The notes below the pieces were generated by a model, which was given only the letters and a program-made list of their open reading frames with translations, was not told the DNA's origin and searched no databases. The position numbers and the translations under genes are program-made. Shown here one piece after another: positions 33,188 to 37,647 of a stretch of DNA of 37,647 nt. The stretch is taken from assembly GCA_040753915.1 (NCBI GenBank), contig JBFMDN010000058.1, positions 1 to 37,647 on the forward strand, given 5' to 3'. Source of the stretch: JBFMDN01 sp040753915 (GTDB taxonomy: Bacteria; Desulfobacterota; Desulfomonilia; Desulfomonilales; Desulfomonilaceae). Numbering within the stretch: the stretch's first letter is position 1; each line of letters opens with the position of its first letter.

Positions 33188-35805
33188 CCGGAAATATCGA
33201 AGGCGCGGGCGATGAATTCTCTCACCTCGTCCGCCTTCTGCCTATCGACCACTCCCTTGATGATCTTTTGCGAAGCCGCATAATCGACGATTCCCATCTC
33301 GTTGAACAGAGAGAGGGCATTGTCGACCACGACGGATGCAAAGAGGGGAGGAAATCGATCTTTTCCAATCTCCGCGTGTTCTCCTGCGGATTTTCGCAAT
33401 CTCTTGGAGAAGTCCTTCAGCGAAATGGAATCCCCCTGGAGATCCTTCGCTGTGAGAAGGACGCAGTAGTACACTTCAAAGAGGTCCTGCAACACGCCTC
33501 TGAGGCAGTTGAGAGCCCACGCATTTTCCGGTGGGGTGGCGCTATCTGTCTTCTTTCCTATCCATTCTTGCGCCAGACAGAACTTCGAAGCCCTGTCCAC
33601 GAGCTCATCCGGAGTAATCAACGGGTCCCAAATCACCTCCTTTGACATCAGGTTTTTCAAGAAGACAAAGTCAGCCCGAACATCCTGGGAGATCTCTCCT
33701 TCTTCCACTCTATTCTTCAAGGCGGCCGCGGCAAACAACGAGTACGGCCAGAGGTAGCACACCAGGGAGTTCTTGTAGAATTGCAGTCCCGCCCTCTTGT
33801 CTTCACCGATCTCGTAGACCGTGGCCTTCCCGCCGGCATTGCTCTGGTCGACCCCAATGAAGCCTCGCATCGCGAAGAGACCCAATGCAGTCTGAACGGC
33901 CTTCTCTTGCTCCGCGAGCGTGTCGGCAAGCTCAAATTTCTCGTGTTTCAGGACCCGGAGGAACACGTCAATGGCACGCTGCATTGATTCATGGGAGACT
34001 CGGCGAGTGCCCGCACAAAACAAGGCACCTGCTACCAGCTCAATCGGAGCAATTACGCCCGCCCTGACAATCCCGGACATGATGTGGTACGCAAAGTCAG
34101 TGATCAACTTTCTGCTGTCTTCTGAAGCGCCTTCAACTCGCTGAGCTGCGTTGAATCGGTCACGAAATTCCTTATACGAGACCGGTTTTTCGAAGCGGAT
34201 GTACGCACGCCCATACCGCCTGCGAAGCACGTCGCGAGATCGCAGAAACGACATGAGTGTTTCCTTCTGTTTCTCTTTGCCAGCCAGTTCTCTCAGGTAG
34301 GAGCTCTCTTCCGGGACCTGATCGTATCCCACAAAGGTGGGAACAAAGGTCAGATCGTTCACCCCCTCTTCCTTCACTGCTTGGAGGAGAAAAGCCAGCA
34401 GCCCCAAGCGGGGCGGCAGCAGCTTTCCCGTCCTGCTCCGCCCACCTTCGATGTAGAAGTTTATGTTGATGTGCTCCTTTATAAGCACCTTGAGGTACGC
34501 AGCAAAGACGTGGGGATACAGCCCCAGCCCTTTGAAAGACCGCCTGAGGAAGAAGGCTCCCGCATTGCGGAGAATAGGACCGACCGGCCAAAAGGAAAGA
34601 TTCTTGCCAGCAGCCATATACGGGATGGCCATCTGATTGATGAAGCTAAGAAAGCCAACGAGAAGGTAATCGACGTGGCTCTTGTGGCAGGAGACGTAAA
34701 TCAGGGAGCCCTCCTGATTCTTTTCCTTCAACATGGCGAATTGGGATTCCTTGACGTCCACGGCATCAAACATCTTTGCAAACAGCCACTTGAGAACGTA
34801 GTAGAGAAAATGGTGGACCTGAATGTGCTGGGCTCCCGCAATCTCGTCTACGTATGCCTCTGCCTTTTTTCGGATATTTTGCTCTGACCCCGGGTCGCGC
34901 TGAACGGACAACCTGACGGCTCTCTGTACCCTGGCGTCCTGAAGTACCCGTTCCTTGATCTCCGTACGAGAGATCTTCTCAGGTCCCCGATTGACCCGTA
35001 TCCGAGCATTGATGGATGCGACAAGATCTTTTCGCACTTCGAACGGGAGATCCTCCCAGGCTCTCCCGGAACCGAATTCCTCGAATTGGGCCACGAGATG
35101 TACCGGCTCACCCATCAAGACTTCCGGGATGGTCCATTTCCGTATGGCGCTGAGGATTCGCCGCAGGGGACCGGGTCTATCGGGATCTCCAAGAAAAGTC
35201 TCCCAGAAGGGCCTAATCACCCTCGGCTGGCGCCTGTCGTACAGCACAAACATCGGCACTACAGCGATCGAAGCGGCCATCCGGCCCTGAAGATCCAGCA
35301 GAATCCTTATGGGATCCAGTGAAGGGTTCAAGTACCTCTCTCGGGACGTCCGCTCGTCGACGAGAAACAGGACCGCCGCTCCTCCGCCCCCCAGCACTTC
35401 TGAAAGCACCTTGTCGTCAGCGACCCCTGACCAATGCCGATGCCCGATCAGGCTCTTGATCTTTCCTCTCCACGCGTCTGCCCACTTTGACATAGAGCCG
35501 GTTTCCCGCGGACTGAGTCCGAACACAAAGGTGGGGACCGGAAGCCCCAGGGCTGCAAAGCGCATTCGGAGGAAGTGCACGTCGTACAGGCTGCGATACT
35601 TGAGCGCGTAGACGATCGGTCCCGCGAGCGAAAGCTCTCTGAGTCTCTTGATAACATGCTCGTCTATAACGACCCTTGAGGAGAGGAGAGGAATGATTTT
35701 TCTCAGGATCCAGGGAGGCTCTCGGTCAAGAGCCTCTGCCACGTGTCGAAGATGACCGTCGGTAAGGTGAGCTGGTACGACGTTTTGGTCGAAAGATCCG
35801 TTCAT
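33184..35805 (-). CDS. plsB: Glycerol-3-phosphate acyltransferase
   Basis: PlsB adds the first acyl chain to glycerol-3-phosphate at the inner membrane. The protein has 873 residues, close to the family length. Motif I is HKSHVD (H374 and D379 of HX4D), followed by the substrate-binding EGGRSRTGK (453-461) and a later FVPTFVGYDQVPEE segment. These are the acyltransferase motifs in the right order. The ATG at 35805 has only a weak ribosome box. It is divergent from the TPR gene and convergent with the small secreted gene. It appears monocistronic. Confidence 0.93.
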   Translation of the reverse strand: MNGSFDQNVVPAHLTDGHLRHVAEALDREPPWILRKIIPLLSSRVVIDEHVIKRLRELSLAGPIVYALKYRSLYDVHFLRMRFAALGLPVPTFVFGLSPRETGSMSKWADAWRGKIKSLIGHRHWSGVADDKVLSEVLGGGGAAVLFLVDERTSRERYLNPSLDPIRILLDLQGRMAASIAVVPMFVLYDRRQPRVIRPFWETFLGDPDRPGPLRRILSAIRKWTIPEVLMGEPVHLVAQFEEFGSGRAWEDLPFEVRKDLVASINARIRVNRGPEKISRTEIKERVLQDARVQRAVRLSVQRDPGSEQNIRKKAEAYVDEIAGAQHIQVHHFLYYVLKWLFAKMFDAVDVKESQFAMLKEKNQEGSLIYVSCHKSHVDYLLVGFLSFINQMAIPYMAAGKNLSFWPVGPILRNAGAFFLRRSFKGLGLYPHVFAAYLKVLIKEHININFYIEGGRSRTGKLLPPRLGLLAFLLQAVKEEGVNDLTFVPTFVGYDQVPEESSYLRELAGKEKQKETLMSFLRSRDVLRRRYGRAYIRFEKPVSYKEFRDRFNAAQRVEGASEDSRKLITDFAYHIMSGIVRAGVIAPIELVAGALFCAGTRRVSHESMQRAIDVFLRVLKHEKFELADTLAEQEKAVQTALGLFAMRGFIGVDQSNAGGKATVYEIGEDKRAGLQFYKNSLVCYLWPYSLFAAAALKNRVEEGEISQDVRADFVFLKNLMSKEVIWDPLITPDELVDRASKFCLAQEWIGKKTDSATPPENAWALNCLRGVLQDLFEVYYCVLLTAKDLQGDSISLKDFSKRLRKSAGEHAEIGKDRFPPLFASVVVDNALSLFNEMGIVDYAASQKIIKGVVDRQKADEVREFIARAFDISG

Positions 35806-36135
35806 GAAGAATCTCAGAAACCTCCTCTTTTTCCGTCAGGAGCCTTCCCGTGGCCAACGAGCCTCCGATAACCTGCTCTGCGCCTCGTTTTCTGCCGCGA
35901 GAACTGGAGTTTTCCTCGACGGTCCTCGCGAGCGGGCCGAAAACGGCCATTCGGGCACTTCAAGACAAGCTACCAGATGAGGGCTTCCCGGGACAACTAG
36001 GAATTTTACGATATGGGGTGGACAATTGCGTCCGAATTTTTTAGAACGCTGGATGAAAATGGTTGCGTTTGAATCAGAAAAGGATTAAAAAAAAGCCTTT
36101 GTGGTATGCTAGAAGATCTTTCGGTACGTCGCACT
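35806..36135. other. Divergent intergenic region between plsB and the TPR gene
   Basis: About 330 bases that should hold promoters in both directions. An A-rich stretch (36076-36094) and TATGCT at 36104 are suggestive on the plus strand, but the spacing to any -35 box is poor. Nothing else is seen. Confidence 0.35.
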
Positions 36136-36597
36136 ATGATTCTTAAACGAGCTGCGGCAACTGTCCGAGTGGTTGTGGGTTGCGCCTTTCTCTGCGCGAT
36201 AGTCACAGGACTCGCGGGGGCCAAGGATTACCTGGATTTTTACGAGCAAGGGGAATTCGCACTGCGGGTCGAGAAGTGGGACCGGGCCATCGATTTCTTC
36301 ACTAAATCCATTGCGGACAATCCGAACTTCTTTCTCGCTTACCATAACCGTGCCATCGCGTTCTCGAAGAAAGGCGAATACGACAAGAGCCTTAAAGACC
36401 TGGACAAGGCAGTACAGCTTAATCCAAACTATCCCGACGCTTATGGGTTGATGGGATTGATCTACGAGATCAAGAAGGACTATGCTTCGGCGGTGAAGGT
36501 CTACAAGGAGGCACTGGCAAGGGAAAAGCGAGCTCCGGTGAGACGAGTCCTGGAAAAGTACGTTCGCGACGCCGAAGCAAAGGCGCAGCAGAAATAG
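36136..36597 (+). CDS. Secreted TPR-repeat protein
   Basis: A protein of about 153 residues with an N-terminal hydrophobic signal (VVVGCAFLCAIVTGLAGA) and three TPR units (FYEQGEFALRVEKWDRAIDF, then AYHNRAIAFSKKGEYDKSL, then AYGLMGLIYEIKKDYASAV). TPRs form scaffolds for protein binding, here probably in the periplasm. Two starts are possible (36106 and 36136) and neither has a strong ribosome box; I prefer 36136 because it gives a normal signal peptide. No partner is evident. Confidence 0.8.
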   Translation: MILKRAAATVRVVVGCAFLCAIVTGLAGAKDYLDFYEQGEFALRVEKWDRAIDFFTKSIADNPNFFLAYHNRAIAFSKKGEYDKSLKDLDKAVQLNPNYPDAYGLMGLIYEIKKDYASAVKVYKEALAREKRAPVRRVLEKYVRDAEAKAQQK

Positions 36598-36827
36598 AGA
36601 CCTTAGATGGGAGCCATCCCCTAGAGGCGACCCCGCGCACGCCCCCCCGTTAACTGGTTCAGAGTGAGTTGCAGTGTCAGGGGGGAACGTCCTGCCGCTT
36701 CTTGGCAAAAGGTCAAGTATTCTCGCATTAGCTGGTTGTTTTTGCACCCGGCTGGTGTTAGGATGACGAAGATTAGACGATTTGTCCGGTTTTTCCCGGC
36801 AAGTATGAAGTGAAGGAGGGCTATCGA

Positions 36828-37145
36828 ATGCCAACGTTGGAAATCGAAGGGAGAACCTTTGAAGTTGACGAAGACGGTTTCCTGCAGGACCCGGATCTGT
36901 GGAACGAAGAAGTGGCCAGACTGTTTGCCAAGACCGAGGGAATAGAGGAGATGACGGACGAGCACTGGAAGGTGGTTCACTACCTCCGCAACTATTACCT
37001 TGAATTCAACATCGCCCCCATGATCCGCAAGGTTTGCAAGGACACCGGCTTCAAGCTCAAGAAAATCTATGAGCTCTTTCCGTCGGGCCCGGCAAAAGGT
37101 GCCTGTAAAGTGGCCGGCTTGCCGAAACCTACCGGCTGCGTTTGA
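36828..37145 (+). CDS. dsrC: DsrC, sulfur-trisulfide carrier of dissimilatory sulfite reduction
   Basis: A 105-residue DsrC/TusE-family protein. It has the GRTFEVDEDGFLQDP start and the MTDEHWKVVHYLRNYY helix. The C-terminal arm carries both redox cysteines, C93 and the penultimate C104, eleven residues apart. Both are required to carry the sulfur from sulfite reductase DsrAB as a trisulfide for reduction by DsrMKJOP, which separates true DsrC from TusE-like proteins. The ATG at 36828 has an AAGGAGGG box; an upstream GTG adds six residues without support. It stands alone with a strong hairpin downstream. It shows that the organism has dissimilatory sulfur metabolism. Confidence 0.95.
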   Translation: MPTLEIEGRTFEVDEDGFLQDPDLWNEEVARLFAKTEGIEEMTDEHWKVVHYLRNYYLEFNIAPMIRKVCKDTGFKLKKIYELFPSGPAKGACKVAGLPKPTGCV

Positions 37146-37165
37146 TCCCTATCCCTTTGTCCCAA

Positions 37166-37218
37166 GGAGTGCATTTCCGCAGGCTCAGGCGCAAGCCCGG
37201 CCTGAGGCGATGCACTCC
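37166..37218 (+). terminator. Long hairpin downstream of dsrC
   Basis: GGAGTGCAT (37166-37174) pairs with ATGCACTCC (37210-37218), and an inner stem GCTCAGGC/GCCTGAG adds to it. It begins about 20 bases after the dsrC stop. No T-run follows, so it could end transcription or stabilise the dsrC mRNA 3' end. Confidence 0.6.
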
Positions 37219-37647
37219 CCGGGATGACCCTTCCTCCTTGCCCGGAATTGTCTCCGTACTCGCTCCCATACCGCAAGCACCGGTCTGCAATTGCGTAAGG
37301 CGCTGGCCATGGCTCGACCCGGCGGAGATAGGCATTGGCTGACAGCGGCTATGCTACGTCCCCCCGCGCCTAACAGAATTCCCAACAGGAAGAGGGAAGT
37401 CCTCGATTTACAGCAGTTGCCGATAACAATTTCTGTTTTTCCTGCTCAACACTAATGGGCGAGACGAAAGTGTCTCAAAAGCCGGCAGTCCGACATAATG
37501 GTGGCACACCCCCCTCACCCTGACCCTCTCCCCCGAAGCGCATAGGCGTTAACTTCGTGGATGACATCACGTGATTTCAGTCCGTTGACTTAACAAGGAC
37601 CCCGTCACCCCGGCGAAAGCCGGGGTCCATAACATATTGGAAGGACT
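37219..37647. repeat. Repeat-rich non-coding end of the window
   Basis: No gene is seen. It contains a C-rich stretch (37509-37534) of a type common in many genomes, a hairpin CGAAG/CTTCG around AGGCGTTAA (37534-37557), which shares AGGCGTTAA with the IS630 ends, and a seven-base stem CCCCGGC/GCCGGGG with a GAAA loop (37608-37625). Confidence 0.55.

Overview
The window looks like a chromosomal segment of a sulfate-reducing Desulfobacterota (deltaproteobacterial) organism. This is inferred from a bona fide DsrC with both redox cysteines, a sulfide-dependent His-type Thi4, a PlsB-type acyltransferase, and many dispersed hairpin and IS630-derived repeats. I cannot name a genus with certainty.

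Bases 1-14088 (minus strand) are one long type III-D CRISPR-Cas operon. It reads cas10, cas7, csx10, two small helical proteins, cas7, cas7, csx19, a TIGR03986-type RAMP, a CARF effector, cas6, csx20, a TPR-fused CRISPR-associated primase-polymerase (CAPP), cas1, and a cas2 cut by the left edge. Most junctions are ATGA overlaps or 1-30 base gaps. Cas10 keeps its GGDD cyclase motif, so a cyclic oligoadenylate branch (Cas10 maker, CARF sensor-effector, Csx20 ring nuclease) is complete. The adaptation end carries an archaeo-eukaryotic primase domain between csx20 and cas1. A 300-base array of hairpins sits inside the operon, and a related copy lies near 32.2 kb. No CRISPR array is visible; it probably lies beyond base 1.

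Bases 14.1-20 kb: a GT-C-like membrane glycosyltransferase gene (minus) was once divergent from thi4-thiE. About 1 kb covering its 5' half and upstream region is now directly duplicated, and the second copy is a pseudogene. A DUF4160/DUF2442 gene pair lies between the copies. thi4-thiE make the thiazole and join the thiamine halves.

Bases 20-22.1 kb: an AAA ATPase plus DUF4276 pair, resembling ATPase/TOPRIM defence modules. Bases 22.5-30.3 kb: a metal-handling island with a PepSY-TM-like membrane protein, a SHOCT protein, a Met-rich periplasmic protein, a Cys-rich secreted protein, and a CusB/CusA-type RND pump whose inner-membrane subunit is unusually long.

Bases 30.3-32.6 kb are a graveyard: IS630 remnants, a helicase N-terminal fragment, an intact HepT/MntA toxin-antitoxin pair, a methylase-like C-terminal tail, and the second hairpin array. 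tRNA-Pro(GGG) follows. Bases 32.8-37.6 kb are housekeeping: a small secreted protein, plsB, a secreted TPR protein, and dsrC with a strong downstream hairpin, ending in common dispersed repeats.
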